From Candidatus Melainabacteria bacterium (GTDB taxonomy: Bacteria; Cyanobacteriota; Vampirovibrionia; Gastranaerophilales; Gastranaerophilaceae), in assembly GCA_003258725.1 (NCBI GenBank), contig QHMG01000009.1, forward strand, positions 1 through 64,000: 64,000 bases of DNA, given 5' to 3'. Below the pieces are notes generated by a model that saw only the letters and a program-made list of their open reading frames with translations, had not been told where the DNA came from and made no database searches. Position 1 is the first letter of the stretch; the number at the start of each line of letters is the position of its first letter. The position numbers and the translations under genes were made by a program. Below are positions 33,378-41,665 of the stretch, piece after piece.

Positions 33378-34106
33378 CTATTTAAACCTTCTGATAAACA
33401 AATCAAAGGAATTAAGCATAAATTCAATAACATCTTTTATGCTAAGTTTTGATTGCCCTTTAATTCTGTCGATGAAATTAATGGGTATTTCGTAAGTTTT
33501 TGCGCCTAATTTTACACATTCAAATAGAATGTTCATCTGAAACGCATATCCGTTAACATTTAAATGTTCAAGATCAATTTGTTTTATAAAATCTGCTCTA
33601 ATTGCTCTAAAACCAGAAGTGCAATCTTTGACTTGCATTAAACCTGCGATAAAACGAGCAAATACATTTCCATATTTACTGTTCATTTTTCTAATAAGCG
33701 CCCAATCTTCTGGAATAGAACCTCCTTTTATGTACCTTGAACCGATAATAAAATCGTATCCATTATTGATTGGTGGTAAAATTTCTTTTAGTTTTTCTGG
33801 ATTATGTGAAAAATCAGAATCCATTTCAATTAAAACTTCTGCGTTTAAGTTTTCAATTGCGTATCTAAAACCCGCTCTGTATGCTCTGCCAAGTCCTCGA
33901 GTGTTATTTTCTAATAAGTGAATATTAGAATTAGTTTCTTGCAATCTTTTTACAATATTTGCAGTTCCGTCAGGGGAATTGTCATCAACAATAAGTGTAT
34001 TTATTTCAAACCCACCAATTTGTGGGATAACCTTATAGATTTCATTCAAGAAATCTTCAATATTCTCAGCTTCGTTATAAGTAGGTAAAACAATTGTCGC
34101 TTTCAT
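33378..34106 (-). CDS. Polyprenyl-phosphate mannose/glucose synthase (DPM1-like GT2)
   Basis: This enzyme transfers mannose or glucose from a nucleotide sugar to polyprenyl phosphate at the cytosolic face. Motifs are ATIVLPTYNEAENI, VDDNSPDGTA, EMDSDFSHNPE (metal binding), GSRYIKGG, and DCTSGFRA. The protein has 242 residues and no membrane helix, so it is the DPM1-type soluble form. AAGGA lies 6 bases before the ATG. It is convergent to the GT39 enzyme at 31609, and together they supply and use the lipid-linked sugar, probably for protein O-glycosylation. rnpB lies directly upstream. Confidence 0.9.
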   Translation of the reverse strand: MKATIVLPTYNEAENIEDFLNEIYKVIPQIGGFEINTLIVDDNSPDGTANIVKRLQETNSNIHLLENNTRGLGRAYRAGFRYAIENLNAEVLIEMDSDFSHNPEKLKEILPPINNGYDFIIGSRYIKGGSIPEDWALIRKMNSKYGNVFARFIAGLMQVKDCTSGFRAIRADFIKQIDLEHLNVNGYAFQMNILFECVKLGAKTYEIPINFIDRIKGQSKLSIKDVIEFMLNSFDLFIRRFK

Positions 34107-34124
34107 TATAAATCCTTATAAAAT

Positions 34125-34462
34125 ACAGAGTAACCCATAAGCCGTGTTCTGTTTTAGATAATCATCTGTCTGGGGATGTGATTGCTCACAAACTCTAGCG
34201 ATTTGTCTGAAGTTGGCGGACAGCCTTTATAGCCTTCAAGTTAATCTTGCATTCGACTGGGGTTTACCTAGCCAATAACTCTCGTTATTGCTGGTGAAGC
34301 TCTTAACTCACCGTTGCACCATCGCCTGTGATATAAATCCATTGGCAGTATAATTTCTGTGGCACTTTCCACCGACTCACGCCGTCCAGAGTTTCTCTGG
34401 CAGTCTGTCCTTGAATGCACGGACTTTCCTCACATTTCTGCGCAATTATCCGATTACTCTGT
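34125..34462 (-). ncRNA. rnpB: RNase P RNA (bacterial type A)
   Basis: This is the catalytic RNA that trims the 5' leader of tRNA precursors. The ends pair to form P1 (ACAGAGTAA... with ...TTACTCTGT). The conserved cores are all present on the minus strand: GAGGAAAGTCCGTGC near the 5' end, ACAGAAA, GGTAAACCCC in the middle, and ACAGAACACGGCTTATGG near the 3' end. The total of 338 bases is normal. It lies between rlmH and the DPM1-like gene on the same strand. Confidence 0.97.
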
Positions 34463-34487
34463 TCTTAAATTCTATCATAAAAATGGT

Positions 34488-34958
34488 TTACTTGTGATAT
34501 GTTTCACCTTTGATAATTTTAAAAGCTCTATAAATTTGTTCAACTAAAATTAATCTTGCAAAATTATGTAAAAACGTCATTTTAGATAGGCTTAATTTGT
34601 AATCTGCACGTGCTGAAACTTTTTCTGAAATACCGTTAGAAGAACCAATTACGAAAACAAGTTCATTAGTTCCTGAGTTTGCAATTGCGTTAATTTGTTC
34701 TGCAAAATCTTCTGAAGATAGCATTTTACCGTTAACTTCCATTGTAATCACAAAAGAAGATGGTTTTATATGAGCCAAAATTTTCTCGCCTTCAAAATCT
34801 AAACAGCGTTTTACTAGATTTTCATCTTTTATCTCTACTGGTTTTATTTCAACAACTTCAATTGTGCAATATGGCGCAATTCTTTTTAAAAATTCGTCAA
34901 CTCCTGCTTTTAAATATGGTTCGTTTACTTTACCTAATGCAATAATTTTAATTTTCAT
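34488..34958 (-). CDS. rlmH: 23S rRNA pseudouridine-1915 N3-methyltransferase
   Basis: RlmH methylates pseudouridine 1915 in helix 69 of 23S rRNA using S-adenosylmethionine. The SPOUT fold is identified by KIIALGKVNEPYLKAGVDEFLKR, the SAM-binding knot region FVIGSSNGIS, and the highly conserved end SKMTFLHNFARLILVEQIYRAFKI...GETYHK. Length 156 is standard. Its start overlaps the end of the MscS gene upstream by 11 bases, so translation is probably coupled. Confidence 0.96.
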   Translation of the reverse strand: MKIKIIALGKVNEPYLKAGVDEFLKRIAPYCTIEVVEIKPVEIKDENLVKRCLDFEGEKILAHIKPSSFVITMEVNGKMLSSEDFAEQINAIANSGTNELVFVIGSSNGISEKVSARADYKLSLSKMTFLHNFARLILVEQIYRAFKIIKGETYHK

Positions 34959-35766
34959 TTGTTAAATATATAGATTGCGATGGGAACGCAAAGTCTATTC
35001 CTTCTTTTCTGTATTGTGTAATAATTTCTGTAAGTACGTTTTCTCTGACTCTGCAGAAGTTGTCTTTGTCACCGTACTTTATGTATGCTGTAAATTCAAT
35101 GTCTATTGAGCTTGCGCTTAATTCTTTTAAAAATACCCTGTAGTTTTCTGTAATATCTTCGTTAGAAGTTAAAATATCTTTTAAAATTTGAATAGCTCTT
35201 TGAAGTTTTTCGTTACTTGTATCATAAGTTACTCCAATTGTTGCACCCAATCGACGTTCTTTAATTGCTGAAATGTTTGTCACAATAGCATTAGCAACTA
35301 CGTTGTTTGGAAGTGTAATTAAAGTGTTATCAATGGTTTTTATTTTTGTAGAACGTAAAGTTATATCTACCACTGTGCCTTCAATGTTGTCGATAACAAT
35401 ATAATCACCTAAATCGAAAATTTTATCGTAAAGGATAGCCAAAGAGCCAAAAATGTTAGCGATAGATTCTTTTGCGGCAAAGCTGACAGCCATACCTATA
35501 ATACCAAAGCCTGCAACAAGAGAGGTCATTGAATATCCGTGTGCTTGCATGACTGATGCCGCAATAATTAGCATTACAATTGTTTTTGCAATTTTGCTTA
35601 AAATAGGGCAAAAACTTAGTAATCTAGCACTATTTTCGTGTCGTTTTCTGATATTTTCACGTATTTTTTTATCAAAAAAGTCAATAATTTTTATAGCTGC
35701 AATGATTACAAAAATTATAATTATGACTTCTATGCAAGTGTCTATGTTAGATTTTAAAAATTCCAT
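34948..35766 (-). CDS. MscS-family small-conductance mechanosensitive channel
   Basis: Two or three N-terminal membrane helices lead to the pore helix and beta domain typical of MscS: GIIGMAVSFAAKESIANIFGSLAILYDKIFDLGDYI, then IEGTVVDITLRSTKIKTIDNTLITLPNN. The channel opens under membrane tension and protects against hypo-osmotic shock. Length 272 matches the simple MscS type. I chose the ATG at 35766 because AAAGGA lies 7 bases upstream; a TTG 13 codons earlier is unlikely. It overlaps rlmH. Confidence 0.93.
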   Translation of the reverse strand: MEFLKSNIDTCIEVIIIIFVIIAAIKIIDFFDKKIRENIRKRHENSARLLSFCPILSKIAKTIVMLIIAASVMQAHGYSMTSLVAGFGIIGMAVSFAAKESIANIFGSLAILYDKIFDLGDYIVIDNIEGTVVDITLRSTKIKTIDNTLITLPNNVVANAIVTNISAIKERRLGATIGVTYDTSNEKLQRAIQILKDILTSNEDITENYRVFLKELSASSIDIEFTAYIKYGDKDNFCRVRENVLTEIITQYRKEGIDFAFPSQSIYLTNEN

Positions 35767-35810
35767 GAAATATTCCTTTGAATATATTTTATCATAAAAT
35801 AACAATAAAA

Positions 35811-35838
35811 AAATAAGACCTGCTTAAAGGTCTTATTT
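35811..35838 (-). terminator. Terminator between tRNA-Gly and mscS
   Basis: AAATAAGACC and GGTCTTATTT pair around an 8-base loop. On the minus strand it follows the tRNA closely and a T run comes after it. Confidence 0.8.
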
Positions 35839-35840
35839 TA

Positions 35841-35916
35841 TGGAGCGGAAGACGAGACTCGAACTCGCAACAACCTGCTTGGAAGGCAGGGACTCTAGCC
35901 ATTGAGTTACTTCCGC
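35841..35916 (-). tRNA. tRNA-Gly (anticodon UCC)
   Basis: The minus strand reads GCGGAAG (acceptor), a D arm, anticodon stem CCUGC/GCAGG with loop CUUCCAA, T arm GCGAGUUCGAGUCUCGU, and CUUCCGC-U-CCA. Unlike the serine tRNA in this window, CCA is encoded. Confidence 0.97.
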
Positions 35917-36023
35917 AAGAGTATACTTGAATTTTAATATAAAAATTTAAAAAAATCAAGTTTGTTCAAAAGTTTTTAAAAGTTTTATTGATCTTTTGGT
36001 CTACTCTAAGTTAAATCCATTGA

Positions 36024-36053
36024 TTGATGTCACAACATGCAAAAACATATAAA
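36024..36053 (+). promoter_or_regulatory. Promoter of the AMIN-like gene
   Basis: TTGATG, an 18-bp spacer and TATAAA, about 55 bases before the GTG start. The following leader contains GTCAGAAGAAAGAC, which may fold weakly. Confidence 0.4.
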
Positions 36054-36109
36054 CTAATAATGTCAGAAGAAAGACATCAGAGTGTTAATGAATAACAAGG
36101 GGTGGAATT

Positions 36110-37300
36110 GTGAAACGTTTAATCACTACATTAATGATATTAGTTGCAACAGCAATGAGTGCAAATGCAGCCAATGAAGCAAAAATGAATGTATTAAATT
36201 CAATTGAAATAGATTCATTGAAAGATACATATAATATTACTTTAGATACAAAATCTGAAGCAAATATGAAGCGTACAATTCAATCTTCAAACAATATGAT
36301 TTTAACATTGAAGAATATAAAACCTTCAAAATCTTTAAATACAATTTATAAAAATGCAGCAGAAGTCGATAGCGTAATGGTTGAACCTGTTGGTGATAAC
36401 GCTTTAAATATTATTATTCAAGCTAACAATATTGCAAATTCAGCAATTACTTTTAATACAGAAGAATCAACTCTAGAGGCTTCAAATAATAAAGCTGTCT
36501 TAGGCGGAACAACCAAGAAGTCAAACAAAAAACATTCAAATAAAGATAAAATTGTTTTATCAGCACCTGTAGATGCTTATGCACCTGTTTATGAGGAAGA
36601 ATTTGATGAAGAAGATATGGATTCTGAAGGTCCAATGGCAGGTTTAATCGCAATGATTAAAAACTTTTTAGGTCAAGGTAATATTTCAAATATTGTATCA
36701 ACAGGTTTAATAGGTATAATTTTATTTTGCGGTATTAAATTATTTAAGAAAGAAGAACCTGAAACTGCAATTGGTTTGGCACAAAGCTTAAAAGATAGAG
36801 AATTGAGCTTGTACAAAGATATGTCAATGCGTGGTGGTGTTGTAGGACCTATGTCTTTAGAAAGACCACAAGAAGCAATGAACATTCAAAGACCGCAACT
36901 TCAAAAACAACCAATTGCACCTCAGGTTGCAAAGCCGTCAGTAAGTTCTAATGCTGGTTACGGAATGCGTGCATACCAAGCAAGTACAAAAAGCCCATAC
37001 ATGTCGTCTGATATTATGATGCAAAGACCTGTATCTTCAGCTCAAATTGCAGGTGCTCAACAACCTCAAGAATTACAACCAAGAATTATGTCAACAGTTG
37101 GTTCAAGAATTAACCAAAACAAAATGAATTTAGGTATAAACAGACCCGTTCAAAATGTTTCAACACCAGTAGCTAAAGCCTCAAATATTGACAGTATGAA
37201 ATTCTTAGAATCAATGACACAAATTTATGAAAAGAATGGACGTTCAGATTTAGCTCAAGGTTTAAAAGCAGGTATGCTAAAGGCAAAAGCAAACTCATAA
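36110..37300 (+). CDS. Secreted/membrane protein with AMIN-like domain
   Basis: A signal peptide (residues 1-20, ANA cleavage) is followed by an AMIN-like beta domain. Its strands run NMILTLKNIKP, VDSVMVEPVGDNALNIIIQANN and AITFNTEES (about 28-118). AMIN domains localise secretins and amidases to peptidoglycan. An acidic stretch (160-172) and one membrane helix (195-211) come next, then about 180 Gln/Pro/Met-rich residues that would be cytosolic if the helix inserts once. The start is GTG, supported by AAGGGGTGG upstream. It is followed by two related coiled-coil genes and could be a membrane partner for them or for the secretin at 50686. Confidence 0.6.
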   Translation: MKRLITTLMILVATAMSANAANEAKMNVLNSIEIDSLKDTYNITLDTKSEANMKRTIQSSNNMILTLKNIKPSKSLNTIYKNAAEVDSVMVEPVGDNALNIIIQANNIANSAITFNTEESTLEASNNKAVLGGTTKKSNKKHSNKDKIVLSAPVDAYAPVYEEEFDEEDMDSEGPMAGLIAMIKNFLGQGNISNIVSTGLIGIILFCGIKLFKKEEPETAIGLAQSLKDRELSLYKDMSMRGGVVGPMSLERPQEAMNIQRPQLQKQPIAPQVAKPSVSSNAGYGMRAYQASTKSPYMSSDIMMQRPVSSAQIAGAQQPQELQPRIMSTVGSRINQNKMNLGINRPVQNVSTPVAKASNIDSMKFLESMTQIYEKNGRSDLAQGLKAGMLKAKANS

Positions 37301-37342
37301 TTTATAAAAACTTTTTAATAAACACATGACAACATTAACACT

Positions 37343-37366
37343 AGGGACATTAGATGTCCCTTTTTA
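37343..37366 (+). terminator. Intrinsic terminator of the AMIN-like gene
   Basis: AGGGACAT, loop TAG, ATGTCCCT, then TTTTT, 40 bases after the stop codon. Confidence 0.9.
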
Positions 37367-37427
37367 TTTGCTAAATTATTTGTAACAAAATGTTAACAAA
37401 CGTCTTAAATTCCCTAAAGTTCATGGC

Positions 37428-37467
37428 TTGACGTGCCGACATGATAATTGTAGGTATCGTGTATAGA
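37428..37467 (+). promoter_or_regulatory. Promoter of the 37483 gene with CCGACATG element
   Basis: The stretch holds TTGACG, the box CCGACATG (37437-37444) and a TATAGA -10 (37462-37467). The box and the GGTAT...TGTATA that follows recur before the 38748 gene, so a shared regulator or sigma factor is possible. Confidence 0.45.
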
Positions 37468-37482
37468 AAAAGGACGTGTGTT

Positions 37483-38613
37483 ATGTCAAATCCATTTGAT
37501 AATATTAAAGCAAGATTAGATAAGAATACATCAACAGGTTCGACCTCTGGTGTAGGTTCTAATGCTGGATTTAACGCAAGACTATCAAAAGTAACTCATC
37601 AATATAATGAGCAAACCTCAATTTTTACATCTGTTTATGGTGATGTAAAAGCTAGTGCAGAGGCAGAAGTTAAAGCAGTAAATGATAGATTGAAAAAGCA
37701 ACAACGTACACAAGTTATTATTGGTGCAATTTCAGCTGCTGCTACTTTAGCACCTCAAGCCTTGAGTTTGATTTCATCTATTAAGTCTTGCAAATCTGCA
37801 AGTTCAGATTCTAAATTGACACCACAACAAAAACAAACTCAAATACAGGAATATACTCAAAAAATTACAGATGCAGAAAAACAAGTTAGTGCTTATACTA
37901 CAGATATTTCTAAATTAGAAGGTGAAATAGCAACAGCAAGAACAACAAAAGAAGAACAAGGCAAAGTTTCAATTGCAAAACAAAAAGAAATTGATGATGC
38001 AAAAGGGGCAAAATATAAATTAACTGAATCTATGAAGAACGAAACAGATGAAACTTTAGTATCATTAAACAATGATATTAAAACTCAAAATACAAATAAA
38101 ACTCAAGGACAAGCAGATTTATCAAAAGCTCAAGCGATGCCAGACAAGGTTCAACAAAAGAAGGTTGTAAACGGCCAAGTTCAAATTGTCCAAGTTAAAA
38201 ATACAGCAAAAGAAAAAGCTGTAGAAGCTGCAAAGAAAAAGATTAGTGATGCAGAAAAAGCAATAAAACGACTAGAAGAACAAAAAACAGATAGAAAAGC
38301 TGAAATTCAAAAAGATATTGATGCTAAAGAAACTGAAAGAAAAGCTGCTGTAGACGCAAAACGAAAAGCTGATGAGGCTGTCGCTCAAGCCGACAAAGAT
38401 ATTGCAGATAAAGATAAAGAGATGAAAGATAAGATTGCAGCAAAGACTAAACTAGAAAATGAAGTTACACAATTAAAAACAGCTTTAGAAGAATTGAAGA
38501 AGTCAGCAGGAACTACTCAAACTTCCACAACACAAACTCAAACAGCACAAGTAACTCAACAAAGACAGCAAACTGCTCAAGCAGAAGATCCAACTAAAAA
38601 GAAACAATCGTAA
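37483..38613 (+). CDS. Coiled-coil protein with a hydrophobic helix (376 aa)
   Basis: The order of parts is a short polar start with Ser/Gly (1-30), a helical segment ARLSKVTHQYNE (33-75), one hydrophobic stretch (77-100, VIIGAISAAATLAPQALSLI), then a very long Lys/Glu/Ala-rich coiled coil (110-350) and a Thr/Gln tail. There is no signal peptide. The same order occurs in the next gene. AAAGGA precedes the chosen ATG; an upstream ATG lies inside the promoter. The layout recalls translocator-type or membrane-inserting coiled-coil proteins, but no homology is shown. The gene ends with a terminator. Confidence 0.7.
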   Translation: MSNPFDNIKARLDKNTSTGSTSGVGSNAGFNARLSKVTHQYNEQTSIFTSVYGDVKASAEAEVKAVNDRLKKQQRTQVIIGAISAAATLAPQALSLISSIKSCKSASSDSKLTPQQKQTQIQEYTQKITDAEKQVSAYTTDISKLEGEIATARTTKEEQGKVSIAKQKEIDDAKGAKYKLTESMKNETDETLVSLNNDIKTQNTNKTQGQADLSKAQAMPDKVQQKKVVNGQVQIVQVKNTAKEKAVEAAKKKISDAEKAIKRLEEQKTDRKAEIQKDIDAKETERKAAVDAKRKADEAVAQADKDIADKDKEMKDKIAAKTKLENEVTQLKTALEELKKSAGTTQTSTTQTQTAQVTQQRQQTAQAEDPTKKKQS

Positions 38614-38629
38614 AGAGATAACAATTAAA

Positions 38630-38667
38630 GGGCAAATGTTAACAAACGTTAATATTTGCCCTTTTTT
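38630..38667 (+). terminator. Intrinsic terminator of the 37483 gene
   Basis: GGGCAAAT pairs with ATTTGCCC, with inner GTTAAC/GTTAA pairing, followed by TTTTTT. Confidence 0.9.
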
Positions 38668-38688
38668 ATTAAAGTTTAGTCCATGATG

Positions 38689-38725
38689 TTCCGACATGCA
38701 TGATGTATGGTATTATGTGTATAAT
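38689..38725 (+). promoter_or_regulatory. Promoter of the 38748 gene with CCGACATG element
   Basis: The box CCGACATG (38691-38698) is followed by ATGTATGGTAT and TATAAT (38720-38725). It aligns with the element before the 37483 gene with only small gaps. Confidence 0.45.
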
Positions 38726-38747
38726 TAAAAAAAAGGAGAATACGCTT

Positions 38748-40667
38748 ATGGGTTCAGGAATGGAAGCTAGATTAAATAATAAGTTAAACGAAGCTACAAC
38801 ATCGTATAATAATTTAAAAACAAGTACAGGTATGTCTTATAAAAATTCATCAATAAGTGGATTGTATGAATCAGCACAAGCTCAAGTTCAAGCGACTACA
38901 GATAGTGTTGACAGACTTGCTGGTGATAGCAGTACCTCAACTAAAGGTTCAAAATTAGCAATGGCTTTGTCTATTGCTGCAGCTGCGTTGCCTTTAGCAA
39001 CAACAGTTTTTGCTATGATAAAGTCTTCTAGTTCATCAAAAGCTGCTGCTGGGACAGCAAGCTCAGGTGATCCAGTAAAAGACATAGATAGTGCAATTGC
39101 AGCACATAAACAAGCGCCAACTAAGACAACAATGTCAAATTTAACAACTGCTATTGCATCAGCTAACACAAAAATTACTTCATTAACACAAGAACAAGCT
39201 ACATACAATAGCTTAATTGACAAATTAAATCATCAAAATGATGCATCTTATGAAGCAGAAGCTAATAAACAAAAACAAATAATTAAAGACAATACTGTAA
39301 AAATTAAAGATAGCGAAGAAGCTATTAAGGCATACTCAAATGTTGAAGATGCATTGAAAGGTAACTATGATGCATTAAATGTAAAACAACAAACTGTATC
39401 TGAAAATATAACAAAAGGTCAAGAGGCTAAAGATGCATCTGATAAGGCAGCTACAGATGCAAAAAAAGCTCAAGAAGATGCAGCGAGTGGAGTTTTACAG
39501 TTTGAAGAAAAAAATGCAGGTGATGTAAAAACTTACAATGAATGTCTTGGAAAACAAGATTCATTAAAACAAGCTACAGATAGTGCTCAAAAAGCATTAG
39601 ATACAAATACTAATACAATAAAAGGTTATGAAACTCAAATTGCAGGATTTGAAAGTACAATCAAATCTCATGAAAATGCTACAAAAGCTGCTAAAAAGAA
39701 TGGTACTGCAGCGCCTAATGCTTCAATTTTGTCAAATGCTAAAAGTGAAAAAGCAAAAGTTGAAGCAAAAATGAAAGAAGAAAAAGCTAAAACTTCTGAT
39801 TTAAAAGATAAATTATCAAAAGCTAAAAAAGATGAAGAAGATAATAATAAACAAATTTCAAAGTTAGAGCAAACAATTACTTGTAATGGACAAACTTTAG
39901 CAAAATTAAAATCAAGAGCAGAAGCTGCACAACTTGCAAAAGTTGATGCGGAAGCAGAAGTAGAAACAGCAGCAACTGAATTAAAAACATACTTAGTAGC
40001 TAAAGAAGAAACAGCACAAGCCGTTGCTGATAACAAGGAACAAACTCAAGAAGTTAAAGATAAAAAGGAACTAACAAATCAACAAGTTATTGCTTGGGCT
40101 ACAGAACAAGATAATGCAGAAGCTAAATCTGTTGAATTAGAGCAAGGTTTTGCAAAAGCAAAGGCAAAGACTCAAGAGGCTAAAACAGCTTTACAAAAGA
40201 AGATTGATGATAATAAAACTGAAATTGGAAATCTTCAAGCTGCAATAAAAAGAGGTAACAGTGCATTAAACATTGATGTTTTGAATCCAGTTATGTCAAT
40301 GTCAGAATTAGACCAAGCTACTCCAAAAACAACTGATATTAAAATAAATGGTAAAACAGAACATTGTGAAGAAGTTGCAAAAGGTAAATATAAAATTATA
40401 GGTTCATCAGACGGTAAAGTTTATGACAAAGACGGCAACTTGATACCAGAAAAAAAAGATAATAATCCACCATCTACACAAAAAGGTGCAAAAACTGATG
40501 CACCACAAGAAACAAAGCATGGTAGTGCCGAATCAGGAATGTATAGAAATGGTGATATTTATACCTTCAATAATGCAAAGTTTACTTTCAAAGATGGTGA
40601 ATGGGTATCTGAAGACGGTACTAAAAAATACAAAAACTTTGAAGAAATACAAAACGCTTCTAAATAA
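38748..40667 (+). CDS. Coiled-coil protein with a hydrophobic helix (639 aa), paralogue
   Basis: It repeats the plan of its upstream neighbour: MEARLNNKLNEATTSY, a helical segment, a hydrophobic stretch (70-91, LAMALSIAAAALPLATTVFAM) followed by Ser/Lys, then about 400 residues of Ala/Lys/Glu-rich coiled coil. Beyond the paralogue it has a C-terminal region with two short beta-like modules (IKINGKTEHCEEVAKGKYKI and YTFNNAKFTFKDGEWVSEDG). There is no signal peptide. AAGGAG lies 9 bases before the chosen ATG. Both proteins probably arose by duplication and share a promoter element. The function is unknown. Confidence 0.7.
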   Translation: MGSGMEARLNNKLNEATTSYNNLKTSTGMSYKNSSISGLYESAQAQVQATTDSVDRLAGDSSTSTKGSKLAMALSIAAAALPLATTVFAMIKSSSSSKAAAGTASSGDPVKDIDSAIAAHKQAPTKTTMSNLTTAIASANTKITSLTQEQATYNSLIDKLNHQNDASYEAEANKQKQIIKDNTVKIKDSEEAIKAYSNVEDALKGNYDALNVKQQTVSENITKGQEAKDASDKAATDAKKAQEDAASGVLQFEEKNAGDVKTYNECLGKQDSLKQATDSAQKALDTNTNTIKGYETQIAGFESTIKSHENATKAAKKNGTAAPNASILSNAKSEKAKVEAKMKEEKAKTSDLKDKLSKAKKDEEDNNKQISKLEQTITCNGQTLAKLKSRAEAAQLAKVDAEAEVETAATELKTYLVAKEETAQAVADNKEQTQEVKDKKELTNQQVIAWATEQDNAEAKSVELEQGFAKAKAKTQEAKTALQKKIDDNKTEIGNLQAAIKRGNSALNIDVLNPVMSMSELDQATPKTTDIKINGKTEHCEEVAKGKYKIIGSSDGKVYDKDGNLIPEKKDNNPPSTQKGAKTDAPQETKHGSAESGMYRNGDIYTFNNAKFTFKDGEWVSEDGTKKYKNFEEIQNASK

Positions 40668-40682
40668 TTCTAAAAAACAAAT

Positions 40683-40722
40683 AAAAAAATACCCGAGGTT
40701 GAAAACCTCGGGTATTTTTTTT
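40683..40722 (+). terminator. Bidirectional terminator between the coiled-coil and prepilin genes
   Basis: AAAAAAATACCCGAGGTT pairs with its complement around GAA, an 18-bp stem, flanked by A and T runs. It lies between convergent genes. Confidence 0.92.
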
Positions 40723-40740
40723 ATTTAACTAAGCGAATTA

Positions 40741-41439
40741 TTAGTTATTGTATAATACGTATCTTGCAGCGTAACCATTTGGTAATACTTGTTGACCTTT
40801 AAATAATACTGAGAATTGGTCAATGATTTGTGCGTTACCATCGTGGCAAACACCTGCATCGTGAGAAACCCCTTTATTATCAACTGTAGCACCTGAAGCT
40901 ACGTTATCAGCTGATACATAACCGTTGTTTGAACCTTGGTTCATACTAGCTTGACAGTTTGATAATTTGTTTGGTTTTCTTTTACCGTTTACGTCAACGA
41001 TAGCTGTACAACGACCAGATCTAGCTGCAACGTTGAAGTTTGTACAGTGGTGCATATTTGTTGGATTGTAAGACAATGTCATACCATCAGCAAAGAACAA
41101 TGTATAGTTAGAATCAGCAAAACCCATCATTCTTGCTTCTTCATCGTTATTGTTACCACCAGGTAAAAATCTTACGATATGCATTTTGTCGTTCAAGATT
41201 TGATACAATGAATCATCAGCTGTATTTGTTTGTGTGATGTCAGCAAAGTCTACATAGTTTAATGCAACTGACATTGTTACAGCTTGGTTCATAGCTGATA
41301 AAACCTTTTTGAATGCTGTTTTCATTTCTGAAGAGTTTGTGTTTGACATTAAAGTCGGAATTGTCATAGCAGCAACTACACCAATGATACCTAGTGTAAT
41401 TAAAACTTCTGCTAAAGTAAAGCCTAAATGTTTTTTCAT
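40741..41439 (-). CDS. Type IV prepilin/pseudopilin-like protein
   Basis: The N-terminus has a class III signal: a short basic leader, Gly6, then FTLAEVLITLGIIG with Glu at +5 and a hydrophobic helix ending in AAMTIPTL. Prepilin peptidase would cut after Gly6 and methylate Phe. The 200-residue outer part has four cysteines (two likely disulfides) and many Asn, Ser and Gly. AAAGG lies before the ATG. It is a lone gene, 8 kb from the secretin-ATPase-platform operon that presumably assembles it. This kind of stand-alone prepilin is common in Melainabacteria. It could be a pilin or a secretion pseudopilin. Confidence 0.9.
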   Translation of the reverse strand: MKKHLGFTLAEVLITLGIIGVVAAMTIPTLMSNTNSSEMKTAFKKVLSAMNQAVTMSVALNYVDFADITQTNTADDSLYQILNDKMHIVRFLPGGNNNDEEARMMGFADSNYTLFFADGMTLSYNPTNMHHCTNFNVAARSGRCTAIVDVNGKRKPNKLSNCQASMNQGSNNGYVSADNVASGATVDNKGVSHDAGVCHDGNAQIIDQFSVLFKGQQVLPNGYAARYVLYNN

Positions 41440-41665
41440 AATTCGCCTTTCTTTAAGTTTTCATGTCCTATCTTATTACTGTATTGTTGTTTCAATCCTA
41501 TCAGATATATATGCATAAGTCAAGCATTTTGGGGAGTTTTAATGCTTAATTTATAAAAATCATTCAGATAGCGTATTAATATAATACCACAGAATTATAA
41601 TTTCTAACCCAAAAGAATTAATTATTGAGAATATTGTTACAAAAGTTTATATAAGCAAGGTGTAA

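Noticed and set aside
34359..34547. Plus-strand open frame of 62 codons
   Set aside because: It lies antisense to the RNase P RNA, whose conserved cores are all intact.
40741..41439. Insertion sequence or prophage near the prepilin gene
   Set aside because: No transposase, integrase or inverted terminal repeats were seen there or elsewhere in the window.
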